This document shows, one piece after another, positions 9,042 through 18,370 of a DNA stretch of 64,000 nt (its first letter is position 1; the number at the start of each line of letters is the position of its first letter). The translations under genes were made by a program, and so were the position numbers. The notes beneath the pieces were generated by a model, which saw only the letters and a program-made list of their open reading frames with translations, did not search any database and was not told the origin of the DNA. The stretch comes from Methanobacterium_C sp963845285 (GTDB lineage: Archaea; Methanobacteriota; Methanobacteria; Methanobacteriales; Methanobacteriaceae), in contig CAWJRO010000015.1 in NCBI GenBank assembly GCA_963845285.1, forward strand, positions 1 through 64,000, read 5' to 3'.

Positions 9042-9049
9042 TTTATATA
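9042..9049 (+). promoter_or_regulatory. TATA box of the arsR-type gene
   Basis: TTTATATA, a consensus archaeal TATA element about 70 nt before the ATG at 9117. Transcription would start about 25 nt downstream, near 9072. Confidence 0.55.
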
Positions 9050-9074
9050 CAGTTTCATAATAGTATATCATCAC

Positions 9075-9090
9075 TTCGATATTTATCGAA
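9075..9090. promoter_or_regulatory. Candidate operator (inverted repeat) before the arsR-type gene
   Basis: Perfect inverted repeat TTCGAT-ATTT-ATCGAA placed at the predicted transcription start and 27 nt before the ATG. This is the position from which an ArsR-type repressor would autoregulate. Confidence 0.55.
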
Positions 9091-9116
9091 TTGTAAAATT
9101 TGATTATGGTGTAATT

Positions 9117-9407
9117 ATGGATACAAAAAAAATGGCCAAGGTATTTAAAGCCCTCTCAAACCCTAACAGGTTAGAATTATACTTACAAATCGTTAAAAAA
9201 CATGAAACGAGTTATAAAACAGACTGTGACTGTTTAATAAGTGATGTTGCTAAATCATTGAATATTGGGGCACCTACCATTTCCCATCATCTTAAAGAAT
9301 TGGCCAATGCAGAATTAATCTTTACTGAAAGAAAAGGTAAATATTTAGTGGCCAGAGTTAACGAAGAAATGGTTAATGAAGTGAACAAATTTTTAAAGCT
9401 AAAATAA
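9117..9407 (+). CDS. ArsR-family winged-helix transcriptional regulator
   Basis: 96 residues with the full ArsR winged helix: KVFKALSNPNRLELYLQIV (helices 1-2), DVAKSLNIGAPTISHHLKEL (helix-turn-helix) and the wing ELIFTERKGKYLVARVN. A Cys pair (DCDC) near residue 40 lies at a loop and could sense metal or redox state. The ATG follows GGTG with short spacing. The aldo-keto reductase gene starts 102 nt downstream on the same strand, so that gene is a plausible target or operon partner. An inverted repeat overlaps the likely transcription start. Confidence 0.9.
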   Translation: MDTKKMAKVFKALSNPNRLELYLQIVKKHETSYKTDCDCLISDVAKSLNIGAPTISHHLKELANAELIFTERKGKYLVARVNEEMVNEVNKFLKLK

Positions 9408-9508
9408 ACCTCAATTTTTTCCAATACAATTTTAAAGTTGTCAAATTAGTAGAATAAAATAATTAAACGTTGTTAACCAACAATAAATTTTCTAATTAAG
9501 GTGAGAAT

Positions 9509-10759
9509 ATGCAGATGAGAAAGATTAATAATGTTGATGAAATTTCCGCACTAGGATTCGGTGCCATGAGACTCCCCACTAAAAACGGGAGGATAGATAA
9601 AGAAAAAGCTAAAAAACAGATATATTACGTTATAGATAATGGAGTGAACTTTATAGACACGGCACTCCCCTACCATGGTGGATCCAGTGAATTGTTTCTG
9701 GGAGAAATACTCCAAGGAGAATACAGGGAAAAAGTAAAACTCTGCACCAAAATACCATCATGGTCTGTGAAAAAACATGAAGATATGGAAAAATATCTTG
9801 AAACACAACTTGAAAAGCTTCAGACAGATTATATTGACTATTACCTAATTCATAATTTAACTGAAGGCGGATTTTTCAGACTTAAAGAACTAGGGATTAT
9901 GGAATTTTTAGAATCAGCTAAAAAAGAGGGGAAAATAAAACACATAGGATTTTCTTTTCATGATAATAAAGAAGCTTTTAAAAAAATTGTTGATGCTTAC
10001 ACGTGGGATATGTGCTTAATCCAGTATAACTTCTTAGATGAAACCAATCAAGCAGGAACGGAAGGATTAAAATATGCGGCTTCTAAGGGAATAAATGTGT
10101 TTGCAATGGAACCATTGAAAGGTGGAATTCTTGCTGGAGAAGTTCCAAAAAGGGTTTTAGAGATTTGGAATAAATCGAAAATAAAAAGAACTCCCGCTGA
10201 ATGGGCTTTAAGATGGGTTTTGAACCATCCAGAAATTACTTGTGTGATCTCAGGGATGGGACAGTTAAAACAAGTTGAAGAAAATATTAAAGTTTCAAAT
10301 GAAACTCTACCAAATTCAATTCCTGCTGAGGAGATGAAACTTTACGATGAGGTTAAAGAAGTTTATCGAGATCTAATGAAAGTGGACTGCACAGGATGCG
10401 GTTATTGCGTGCCCTGCCCTCAGGGAGTTGATATACCTCAATCTTTTAATCTATACAACCATAAACACATGTTCAAAGGTAATAATGCATCTTTTACGTA
10501 TTTAACAGGTTTAGGTGGTGTAATTAGTGGTAAACAAGCCAATGCTGGACTTTGCAATCAATGCGGGAAATGTGTTAAGGCATGTCCACAAAAATTAGAA
10601 GTCCCTACACTCTTAAAAGAGGTATCCTCCGATATGGAAGGTCTAGGATTCCAATATAAAGTTAAAATAGCTGGTGCTGTAATCATGCCTTTAATAGATG
10701 CATTTTTATCTTTAAACAATAGCATATCTAAAGTATTCAAAAATCATAGCTCAAATTAA
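9509..10759 (+). CDS. Aldo/keto reductase with C-terminal ferredoxin-type Cys motifs
   Basis: 416 residues. Residues 1-290 form an aldo-keto reductase barrel: LGFGAMRLPTKNG at the N-terminus, FIDTALPYHGGSSE with the catalytic Asp and Tyr, LCTKIPSW with Lys and YYLIHNL with His. The C-terminal part has CTGCGYCVPCPQGVDIP and CNQCGKCVKACPQ, as in a [4Fe-4S] ferredoxin-like domain. This fusion is common in anaerobes and annotated as a predicted oxidoreductase; the physiological substrate is unknown. The ribosome site is AAGGTGAG before the ATG. It lies after the ArsR-type regulator, which suggests inducible expression. Confidence 0.92.
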   Translation: MQMRKINNVDEISALGFGAMRLPTKNGRIDKEKAKKQIYYVIDNGVNFIDTALPYHGGSSELFLGEILQGEYREKVKLCTKIPSWSVKKHEDMEKYLETQLEKLQTDYIDYYLIHNLTEGGFFRLKELGIMEFLESAKKEGKIKHIGFSFHDNKEAFKKIVDAYTWDMCLIQYNFLDETNQAGTEGLKYAASKGINVFAMEPLKGGILAGEVPKRVLEIWNKSKIKRTPAEWALRWVLNHPEITCVISGMGQLKQVEENIKVSNETLPNSIPAEEMKLYDEVKEVYRDLMKVDCTGCGYCVPCPQGVDIPQSFNLYNHKHMFKGNNASFTYLTGLGGVISGKQANAGLCNQCGKCVKACPQKLEVPTLLKEVSSDMEGLGFQYKVKIAGAVIMPLIDAFLSLNNSISKVFKNHSSN

Positions 10760-10868
10760 TGATTAAATTCAATTAAAACATCAAATACTGCACTTATTCC
10801 AATAAAATAACATATAACAAAAAGAAACTTTGATTTTTGTATTATGCAAAATTTAGGAGGCTGACATA

Positions 10869-12779
10869 ATGGTAAATTCAAATTCAAACAGTTCATTTAA
10901 AGAAAAACTTGATTTTAGGAGTTATAAATCTTCTGGAGATATAAAAGTTCCTGAGAAAATAATTGACCAAATTATAGGTCAAGAAGAGGCTGTAGAAACG
11001 GTGCTAAAAGCTGCTAAACAGAGGCGAAATGTTCTGTTAATTGGAGAACCTGGTATTGGTAAATCTATGCTTGCCAAAGGAATGGCAGAGTTACTTCCAC
11101 CAGAAGAACTTCAGGATATACTTGTTTATCCTAATATTGAAGACAATCACAACCCGCTTATAGGTGCAATGCCTATTGGCGAGGGTAAAAATGTGGTTAT
11201 GAACTACAAGGTAAAGGCCAAAGGACAAGAAAAGCAGAAGAATATGTCCATGATGGTTATAATAGCCCTTATTTTGGTCATTGGATTCACATTGCGGCAA
11301 TTTTTGGTTGCAATTATAGCTGCTGGAATAGTATTTTTGGCTATTCAGCAGATGAAGCCTAAAAGTACAGTAATGGTTCCTAAACTTCTTGTGAATAATG
11401 ACAATAATAAAACAGCTCCATTTGTTGATGCTACAGGAGCTCATGCAGGAGCTTTGCTTGGTGATGTCCGGCATGATCCATATCAGTCTGGGGGATTGGG
11501 AACACCGGCACATGAGCGTGTTGAAGCTGGAATGATACACCGTGCAAATAAAGGGGTGCTTTACATAGATGAAATCGGAACCATGCAAATGAAAACTCAA
11601 CAAGAGCTTTTAACTGCAATGCAAGAGAAAAAATACTCTATAACTGGACAGAGTGAGACAAGCAGTGGTGCAATGGTTCGTACACAGGCAGTACCATGTG
11701 ACTTTGTACTGGTTGCATCTGGAAACCTCCAGGTGCTCGAGGGCATGCACATAGCCCTCAGGTCAAGGATACGCGGATATGGTTATGAAGTTTTCATGAA
11801 GGATGCAATGCCAGATACACCTGAAAATAGAGACAAATTAGTTCAATTTGTTGCTCAAGAAGTTGAAAAAGACGGTAGAATACCTCACTTTAACAGAGAA
11901 GCCGTAGCAGAAATAATCAGAGAAGCCCAAAGAAGATCTGGTAAAAAAAATACACTAACTCTTAAACTGAGGGATCTGGGCGGTCTCGTAAGAGCTGCCG
12001 GAGACATAGCTAAAGGTGAAGGTGCTGGCAGCGTTACACTTGCCCATGTTATAAGTGCCAAAAAACTTGCAAGAACCCTAGAACAGCAGATAGCTGATCG
12101 TTACATAGTTCAAAGAAAGATTTACAGTGTCTCCAAATCAGAGGGCAGCAAAGTTGGAATGGTGAATGGACTAGCTATAATTGGTGATAGAAGTGGTATA
12201 ATTCTACCAATAGCTGCCGAAGCCGCCCCTGCTCAAAGTATAGATGAGGGTAAAATTATTGCCACGGGTAAACTTGGAGAAATAGCTTTGGAAGCTGTTC
12301 AAAATGTCAGTGCGCTGATTAAAAAGAACAGAGGTACCGATATTTCCAACTATGATATACACATACAGTTCCTCCAATCATACGAAGGTGTTGAAGGTGA
12401 CAGTGCAAGTGTATCAATTGCGACTGCAGTTATTTCTGCCCTAGAAAACGTTCCTGTAGATCAATCACTGGCATTGACTGGTTCATTAAGTGTTAGGGGT
12501 GATGTAATGCCTGTTGGTGGTGTTACGGGTAAAATTGAAGCTGCGGCTGAGTCTGGTATCAAGACAGTTCTTATACCTAAATCCAATATGGATGATGTTA
12601 TGATCGAAGAAAGGTACAAAAATAAGATTAAAATAATTCCTGTGGAAACTTTAAGTGATGTTCTCGAACATGCACTTGTTGGAAATGGCAAGGAAGGAGT
12701 AGTTACTAAAATGAAAAAGATCAACGACATAGTTCCAAAGGAAATACTTCCAAAACCACAAAAACCATTAACCCACTAG
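10869..12779 (+). CDS. lonB: Membrane-anchored ATP-dependent protease LonB
   Basis: 636 residues, archaeal LonB architecture. The AAA+ domain has Walker A GEPGIGKS near residue 60 and Walker B VLYIDEIGTM near residue 235. Two hydrophobic segments inserted between them (MMVIIALILVIGFTL and FLVAIIAAGIVFLAI, about residues 125-165) anchor the protein in the membrane. The C-terminal Lon protease domain carries the catalytic dyad Ser512 (GDSAS) and Lys555 (VTGKIEAA). The start is supported by TTTAGGAGGCTGACATA before the ATG. It degrades misfolded and regulatory proteins at the cytoplasmic membrane and is essential in some archaea. It is a single-gene unit. Confidence 0.97.
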   Translation: MVNSNSNSSFKEKLDFRSYKSSGDIKVPEKIIDQIIGQEEAVETVLKAAKQRRNVLLIGEPGIGKSMLAKGMAELLPPEELQDILVYPNIEDNHNPLIGAMPIGEGKNVVMNYKVKAKGQEKQKNMSMMVIIALILVIGFTLRQFLVAIIAAGIVFLAIQQMKPKSTVMVPKLLVNNDNNKTAPFVDATGAHAGALLGDVRHDPYQSGGLGTPAHERVEAGMIHRANKGVLYIDEIGTMQMKTQQELLTAMQEKKYSITGQSETSSGAMVRTQAVPCDFVLVASGNLQVLEGMHIALRSRIRGYGYEVFMKDAMPDTPENRDKLVQFVAQEVEKDGRIPHFNREAVAEIIREAQRRSGKKNTLTLKLRDLGGLVRAAGDIAKGEGAGSVTLAHVISAKKLARTLEQQIADRYIVQRKIYSVSKSEGSKVGMVNGLAIIGDRSGIILPIAAEAAPAQSIDEGKIIATGKLGEIALEAVQNVSALIKKNRGTDISNYDIHIQFLQSYEGVEGDSASVSIATAVISALENVPVDQSLALTGSLSVRGDVMPVGGVTGKIEAAAESGIKTVLIPKSNMDDVMIEERYKNKIKIIPVETLSDVLEHALVGNGKEGVVTKMKKINDIVPKEILPKPQKPLTH

Positions 12780-13377
12780 TGAACTCAAATTTGGATATTA
12801 AAATGAAATTTGACTTCATTTTTTTCCTTCAAACTTTATTATTTTTTTGAGTTAAAGTTATTGTAAATTAATATAGATAATAATTACTTAATCATTGATT
12901 GCATTGGGTTAGATCAAAACTTGAAAAGGTTCAAATTTATATTTTACATCCTGAAAATAACAAATACATGCAGCATAAATTCATGATCTGTTAATTATCT
13001 ACATCTTATAACCTGATCCTATAACCTGATCATAGTAAAATATAAAGTTGATTGTTAATTTTTAGGGCATAAAAAATTAGAATATCTATTTTCCTGCAAA
13101 TTTGGCCCTTCAAAGGTCTTTTCACAATCTTTTTGGAAGATATCTTCAATTTCCTTTGAAAACAATGAAAAAAGCAAGTATTTCAACCATTAGATATACA
13201 TTTAAACAATCATTTAGTCCATTTTTAAGATCTTCAAAATAACATGGTGATCTTATTTGTAATCTTAATTAATAAAATTATTAAGTTTTATATGATATTT
13301 ATTTCTATGGGCTTTAAAGATATATCAATTCTGGAGTAGTTTATAGTTAACAGTTTGATTGATATTCTTAGTATTTA
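12780..13377. other. AT-rich intergenic between convergent genes
   Basis: About 600 nt with no supportable gene. It contains two near-identical phrases ATAACCTGATC (13009-13030) and one copy of a repeat that recurs at 14716-14805. Confidence 0.5.
13158..13245. repeat. Dispersed repeat flanking the ybjQ pair, copy 1
   Basis: About 88 nt beginning AAAACAATGAAAAAAGCAAG and ending near TTCAAAATA. A similar sequence in the same orientation lies at 14716-14805, so the two copies bracket the two YbjQ-type genes. Identity is partial, judged by eye. Confidence 0.5.
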
Positions 13378-14217
13378 TTATTCATATATGACCGCAGTTC
13401 CAGTGGCAGTTACAATCAAAGCATTGCCCTGTAATCCTCCCACAGAGACATAGTCGATCAAAACTTCAATCACTGTATTTGCTCCAATGGACTTAGCATT
13501 TTCAAGCATTTGAGATAGGGCTTCCTTTCTGGCATCTCCTAAATTCATATCATCCAATTGTGTTGGTTGAATGATATTTGAAAGCTTTAAAAACAGCCCT
13601 TTAGATTCTTTTTCTTCAGCTATGGCTTCTCCAGTAACTAAACCTATATCTCTTTTTATTTTTCCTTTTGCTACGTGAGGAACTGAAACTAAGGGAACAA
13701 TTAATTCATCAAGGAATGTTTCATCAGCCAATGGTCCAATTATTTCTTCTTTTCCTCCAACTTCCGGAAGTTTTCCCTGGATTTTAGATGGAATATACAC
13801 CAAGGCTCCTATAACCTTTCTGAGTATACTAACACCAACTACAAAAAGAACATAATTAGTGAATATGGGAAATGCAGCTTGAATTGTCAATATTATGGCA
13901 ATTAGAGTAATTAAATTGAATGTAACAGGATTGTTAGTAACCCAACCAACGAAAAACCAGCCGTAAATATTGATTAAAATGAATGTTAAAAGAGCACTGA
14001 TAGCACCTGTACTTTTACCGTACTTTCTACGGGCTATGATTGTTTCAACAAAACCTGCCATTAGTGGTGACACTATGTACATGATGTTGAATCCAAAAAT
14101 AATTAAATGATATAAAACGCAGATATAAGCAGAGATGAATCCAACTAAAATTCCCAGGACTATAGCTACAATTGCCCAGCGTTTTTCTTTAAGGGTTTTT
14201 TTTACAGAAGCAGGCAA
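13378..14217 (-). CDS. Membrane protein with C-terminal YbjQ-type domain
   Basis: About 279 residues. The N-terminal half has four to five hydrophobic helices (AIVAIVLGILVGFISAYICV, IIFGFNIMYIVSPL, LLTFILINIYGWFFV, LITLIAIILTIQAAFPIF). The C-terminal half from about residue 170 resembles the YbjQ/UPF0145 heavy-metal-binding fold, with SIGANTVIEVLIDYVSVGG and VTATGTAV. The frame is open to a TTG at 14232, but GGTGATC just after it is a ribosome site for the TTG at 14217, which is chosen. The gene lies 38 nt after the stand-alone YbjQ gene on the same strand, so the pair is probably cotranscribed. Confidence 0.75.
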   Translation of the reverse strand: MPASVKKTLKEKRWAIVAIVLGILVGFISAYICVLYHLIIFGFNIMYIVSPLMAGFVETIIARRKYGKSTGAISALLTFILINIYGWFFVGWVTNNPVTFNLITLIAIILTIQAAFPIFTNYVLFVVGVSILRKVIGALVYIPSKIQGKLPEVGGKEEIIGPLADETFLDELIVPLVSVPHVAKGKIKRDIGLVTGEAIAEEKESKGLFLKLSNIIQPTQLDDMNLGDARKEALSQMLENAKSIGANTVIEVLIDYVSVGGLQGNALIVTATGTAVIYE

Positions 14218-14255
14218 ATAGATCACCTTCAAGATTTAATTGTTTTATTATTCAA

Positions 14256-14582
14256 TTATTCCTGGTATGCAACTGCAGTTCCAAAAATAGAGACCATTAT
14301 GGTGTTTCCCATGGTACCGCCCAAGTTATGATATGCCACACGAGTTCCTATGATTGCATTAGCACCTTTTTTTGCTGCTTTTTCTTCCATACTCTTTTGA
14401 GCCAAGTCTCGGGCAGCTGTAAGCTCTTCTTCATATTTAGAGGTTCTTCCGCCAACCACATCTCTCACTCCTGAGAACATATCTTTATAAAGATTTGCTC
14501 CCAATAGAGAGTCTCCAGAAACTAAACCATAATACTCAATTATCTTTTTTCCTTGAATAGTGGGTGTGGTTAAAATCAGCAA
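14256..14582 (-). CDS. YbjQ/UPF0145 family protein
   Basis: 108 residues with the complete YbjQ pattern: MLILTTPTIQGKKIIEYYGL, VVGGRTSKYEEEL, KGANAIIGTRVAYHNLG and a final VSIFGTAVAY. Members form oligomeric rings and are sometimes described as heavy-metal binding; the function is unproven. The start codon is TTG, placed by a GGAGG site at 14591-14595 with an 8-nt spacer. The downstream gene carries a similar domain behind membrane helices, suggesting that the two products interact. Confidence 0.85.
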   Translation of the reverse strand: MLILTTPTIQGKKIIEYYGLVSGDSLLGANLYKDMFSGVRDVVGGRTSKYEEELTAARDLAQKSMEEKAAKKGANAIIGTRVAYHNLGGTMGNTIMVSIFGTAVAYQE

Positions 14583-14979
14583 ATGTATAACCTCCGCTAT
14601 ATTATGACATTCTTTATTAGTATTATATGAGTTATTTTATTTTAATTTAGCGGTTAACCCACTTCACATGTTCTAATTAACGAAGCAAAAATATTAAATA
14701 ATTCAGTTTTATCTAAAAAAACAATGCAAAAAGCAGGTACTTCAACCATCATTTATATTAACTAACCGTTTTAACCTATTTTCAAGATATTTAGAATACT
14801 GTACTGTTTTAATTTACAAATATCTATTCAAATAAGCTTATTTAGAATATCCATTCAAAATAAGATTATTCCATTTCATATGATCTCACAAATATCTCAA
14901 TTTTATTCAGTTTTTTATTTGAAGTTGAAAATTCAGGTTCTCAGAATCTTTAAATTCTATTTTTCTTTTAATAGTGTTG
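14583..14979. other. AT-rich intergenic with repeat copy
   Basis: No gene seen. It holds the second copy of the repeat that brackets the ybjQ pair, and the near-repeat TTAGAATATCCATTCAAAATAA around 14840-14862. Confidence 0.45.
14716..14805. repeat. Dispersed repeat flanking the ybjQ pair, copy 2
   Basis: Begins AAAAACAATGCAAAAAGCAG and corresponds to 13158-13245 in the same orientation. Confidence 0.5.
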
Positions 14980-15393
14980 TTAAATGATTTCATTTGTATT
15001 TTTAGAGTATTTTTTTAATTTATGATATTTTTTAAACCCATAGAACCATCTTATGGACCAGATAATATGAAATACAGCCCACCATAAAATTCCAATGAAT
15101 ATATAAACAATTGATCCTAAAATGATGTTAATGAATGCTATTAATAGGAATATAATTGGATTTCGAATTAAAAATGAGAATGTCCCGATAAATTCCTGTA
15201 TACCTGACGAGAAGATTACGGTAGGAGAAACACCTATAAGAATCCATAACAAAAAGCCAAAAAATCCGATAATAATTCTTACTACAGCTCTGGTGGGAGA
15301 TAATTGTTTTTTCATCCGTAAAGATAGTTCTTCCTCATCATTATCAAGATCTTTTTTGTCTTCATTTAATGTTGCTTTCTTTTTCATTTTCAT
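14980..15393 (-). CDS. Small integral membrane protein, unassigned
   Basis: About 137 residues: a highly charged N-terminus (KMKKKATLNEDKKDLDNDEEE), then three hydrophobic segments (VVRIIIGFFGFLLWILIG, NPIIFLLIAFINIILGSIVYIF, LWWAVFHIIWSIRWFYGF) and a basic tail rich in Lys and Tyr. I do not recognise the family. The frame starts with TTG then ATG, and the ATG at 15393 is taken although there is no clear ribosome site. Divergent from the NikR-like gene. Confidence 0.65.
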   Translation of the reverse strand: MKMKKKATLNEDKKDLDNDEEELSLRMKKQLSPTRAVVRIIIGFFGFLLWILIGVSPTVIFSSGIQEFIGTFSFLIRNPIIFLLIAFINIILGSIVYIFIGILWWAVFHIIWSIRWFYGFKKYHKLKKYSKNTNEII

Positions 15394-15650
15394 CAAAACT
15401 TTATCATCATCTTTAAAATCTATAAAATACTCAACTAAAGATAATTTTCAGGTAATATATATCATCAAGGCATATATTTAAGTTATATAATATTTAAACT
15501 ATTGTTAACTGTTAATTTTATAATATTTTTTAGTTAAGAGACTGATTTGGAATGAATTGCATGAAAAAATGTTCATTTTATTATACAGAATGAATATTAA
15601 TACATAATATTAATATTAAAATAATGACTAATAAATGAGGAGGCAAAGTG

Positions 15651-16058
15651 ATGAGAATAAGCATGTCACTATCTAAAAAGATTTTAAATGAGTTTGATGA
15701 GGTTTTAAAAGAAAGAGGATACCAATCAAGATCTAAAGGCATTAGGGATGCCCTGAAGGATTATATACTCCGCTACCAATGGATGAATGAAATGGAAGGT
15801 GAGCGTATTGGTGTGATCACTGCTATTTACAACCATAGTTTTACAGGAGTCCTCGAAGAACTGAGAGATGTTCAGGAGGAGTACAATGATTATATAAAAG
15901 CTGTTATGCACATACATATGAATGAAAACTACTGCCTTGAAGTCATGGTTGTCCATGGGGATGTAAAATTCATCCGGGACTTAACAGAAAAAATAATGAA
16001 GCTTAAAGGTGTTGAACATGCTAAACTTACCAGTAGTATTGTTGAGAAAAATAAGTGA
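15651..16058 (+). CDS. nikR: NikR-like nickel-responsive regulator
   Basis: 135 residues: an N-terminal ribbon-helix-helix (MRISMSLSKKILNEFDEVLK and SRSKGIRDALKDYI) and a C-terminal ACT-type domain with VMHIHMNENYCLEVMVVHG. The His-x-His and Cys equivalent to E. coli NikR His87, His89 and Cys95 are present, but by eye the residue aligned with His76 is Glu (in VQEEYND), so the square-planar nickel site may be altered. The start is the ATG at 15651, with GGAGGC at 15639-15644; the GTG one codon earlier is less likely. Regulates nickel uptake or another metal-dependent process. It stands alone here, with no nickel transporter adjacent. Confidence 0.88.
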   Translation: MRISMSLSKKILNEFDEVLKERGYQSRSKGIRDALKDYILRYQWMNEMEGERIGVITAIYNHSFTGVLEELRDVQEEYNDYIKAVMHIHMNENYCLEVMVVHGDVKFIRDLTEKIMKLKGVEHAKLTSSIVEKNK

Positions 16059-16079
16059 TTTTATTTAATTTTTTTATAA

Positions 16080-16188
16080 GAGGCTGTCTCATGATTACTT
16101 TTGACATGTGTAATTTTGCTTATTTTTTTGAATTTACAGCTTTATTTGTCCTTATTTTTTTGCAAATTTTGAACTATAAAACAGCCTT
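16080..16188 (+). mobile_element. MITE copy A (109 bp)
   Basis: Starts GAGGCTGTCTCATGATTACT and ends with the inverted counterpart TGAACTATAAAACAGCCTT, flanked by TATAA on both sides (target duplication). It has no coding capacity and lies 21 nt after nikR. Same family as 27934, 41985, 42840 and 52608. Confidence 0.85.
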
Positions 16189-16453
16189 TATAAATTAGAT
16201 GGAATTTGATAAAAATTAAAAATTAAGGATAACTGGCATCAGCACTGCAATATTATTCAGAATAACAGGTTTATTATGCTTTTTACTTGATAAATACAAT
16301 TAAATTAACTAAAAATTAAGGAATTGAATTGATAAAGCCAAAAGAGATTACAGATCATAGGTCAATGATGTGTGTGAATAATGGATTCAAAACTTTAATT
16401 TTAAAAAAGAAGATAATTAAAGGGTAAACCCCCTTTAACTTTATTTATATATC

Positions 16454-18355
16454 CTAAAACAATCCACTCTCCTCTAATTTTTCTTCCATCCACTGTGCAC
16501 GTTTATCCATTTTTTCTTTAATCGCAAAAGTTAAAACAAAGGTTACAGCAGGGAATACAGTTAGGAGTTCTATATTATACCAGAAATTGCTCCATAAAAC
16601 TCCTGCAACTACCTCACGAAGCGCACCAACAGCATATGTCAATGGTAAATATGGATGTATGGCCTGGAAAAAGGATGGTAAAAGTTCTAATGGGAAAATT
16701 CCCGCGGTTCCTGTAATCTGTAATACCAGTATTATAATTGCAAGGGCTTTTCCAGCATTTCCAATTGCAGATGTCATGGAATATATAATCAACATAGAAC
16801 ACATGCTGATATATACCGTGACCAGTGCGAACAGCAGTGGAGAGGAAATCTGAACATGTAACCATAGCACTCCCACTACAACTACCAATGCCTGGAATAT
16901 GCTTATTATTAAAAATATTCCCATTCTTCCCAAATAGACACTTGCGCTATGATATTTTTTCCTTGATTTCACCCTCATGGTTAACATGGCCACTGTTATA
17001 ATACCACCTATCCACAGGGATATGGCAATATAAAACGGAGCAAGAGCAGATCCATAAGTTTTCACGGGATACATATGTTCCTTCTCCAGATCAAGAGGAC
17101 TTTCAAAGTAGTTACTTACTCCATTTTGATCCACATCAGAAAGTGAAATTACTTTATCCAGATCTCCTTCGTTTACTGAGTTGAGTTTAGCTGCAGCTGT
17201 TTGAATTGCATTTTTAAATGTTGGCCATTGTGAGTTAGCCAGATCTAATTTTGCCGATGCTGCATTAATTGCTTGGCTTATTTCTCCTTGATTGTTATAT
17301 AAAGTGTCAACAGCATTGTCCATCTGGTCAATTGAAGTTTTTAATTCAGATAGTCTACTTGTTGTATTGTTGTTTTTAAGATCTGATTCTACTTCCTTTA
17401 AAACAGTAAGTGCAGTGTTTGCTTGAGTTATATCACCTTCAACTTGAGTGATAATTGTTTTTAACTGTGGATCTCCCGTTACATTGTATAAAGCGGTTAA
17501 AATTGCATCCATGTACTTTAATGATGTGATCAGGTTACTGACTTTCAATTCCATATCCTGAACTGTAGAGAGAGCTTTCGATGGGTCATTACCCATGTAC
17601 CCATACAATGTATCATACTCTGATTTAGCATAATCCGCATTGCTCTTTATTTGCGGTAGATTTGCACTAACTTTGGACCATACATCATTTACTGTGGCCA
17701 TATCAGAATTTGCCTGTGTTAACGATGCATCTATATCCCCTAAGTTTCCATTTAACTCATTTACAAGAGATTTTGTCTTAAGAAATTGTGCTTTATTCTC
17801 TTTAGCCAGTTCTCCTGCATCACTGAGCTTACCAAATATGAGCCCATCAACAGTTTTAACTACCTCATCGTTAACTTTTGATTGTATTGCATCTACCCCT
17901 GCATTGGTAATTCTTGGTGATACAGGATTTAATTTATCATTGACCACATATTGCATATGGGCCTGATGGGGATCCGATGTCTCAATAGACAATAAATCTG
18001 AACTAAAGTTATTGGGAATTATTAGGGCAGCATAATATTTTCCATGTTGAAGCCCATCTAAAGCTGTTTGTCTATCAACAAACTGCCAATTAAAGTCTGT
18101 ATTATTTTTCAGTTCATCAGTGAACATATTTCCCATATTATAGTCGGTCCCATTAGAAGTAGAACCTAAATCTTCATTAACTACGGCAATTTTAATACTT
18201 GAAGTTTGAGCATAGGGATCCCATGTTGCCTGAATATTAAGCAATGCATAAAGTGCAGGTATACATATAATCACTATCAAAACAAATAAAACTACAGGGC
18301 TATTTTTAATAGCTTTAATATCATTTTTAAAGATTTCTCTTGCGCCTTTTATCAT
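16454..18355 (-). CDS. YhgE/Pip family membrane protein (ABC-2-like)
   Basis: About 633 residues. An N-terminal transmembrane helix (VVLFVLIVIICIPALYALL) is followed by NIQATWDPYAQTSSIKIAVV, the signature start of the YhgE/Pip extracellular domain, and a long extracellular region rich in coiled coil. The C-terminal third has five hydrophobic helices resembling an ABC-2 permease. Relatives include the phage infection protein of Lactococcus and components linked to surface or type VII export; no substrate can be given here. The frame opens with GTG (18370), ATG (18364) and ATG (18355); GTGAGG immediately before favours ATG 18355. A single-gene unit. Confidence 0.88.
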   Translation of the reverse strand: MIKGAREIFKNDIKAIKNSPVVLFVLIVIICIPALYALLNIQATWDPYAQTSSIKIAVVNEDLGSTSNGTDYNMGNMFTDELKNNTDFNWQFVDRQTALDGLQHGKYYAALIIPNNFSSDLLSIETSDPHQAHMQYVVNDKLNPVSPRITNAGVDAIQSKVNDEVVKTVDGLIFGKLSDAGELAKENKAQFLKTKSLVNELNGNLGDIDASLTQANSDMATVNDVWSKVSANLPQIKSNADYAKSEYDTLYGYMGNDPSKALSTVQDMELKVSNLITSLKYMDAILTALYNVTGDPQLKTIITQVEGDITQANTALTVLKEVESDLKNNNTTSRLSELKTSIDQMDNAVDTLYNNQGEISQAINAASAKLDLANSQWPTFKNAIQTAAAKLNSVNEGDLDKVISLSDVDQNGVSNYFESPLDLEKEHMYPVKTYGSALAPFYIAISLWIGGIITVAMLTMRVKSRKKYHSASVYLGRMGIFLIISIFQALVVVVGVLWLHVQISSPLLFALVTVYISMCSMLIIYSMTSAIGNAGKALAIIILVLQITGTAGIFPLELLPSFFQAIHPYLPLTYAVGALREVVAGVLWSNFWYNIELLTVFPAVTFVLTFAIKEKMDKRAQWMEEKLEESGLF

Positions 18356-18370
18356 TAAATCCATCCTCAC

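Noticed and set aside
11091..11619. Minus-strand ORFs inside lonB
   Set aside because: Antisense to lonB with unusual Cys/His-rich composition; no ribosome site.
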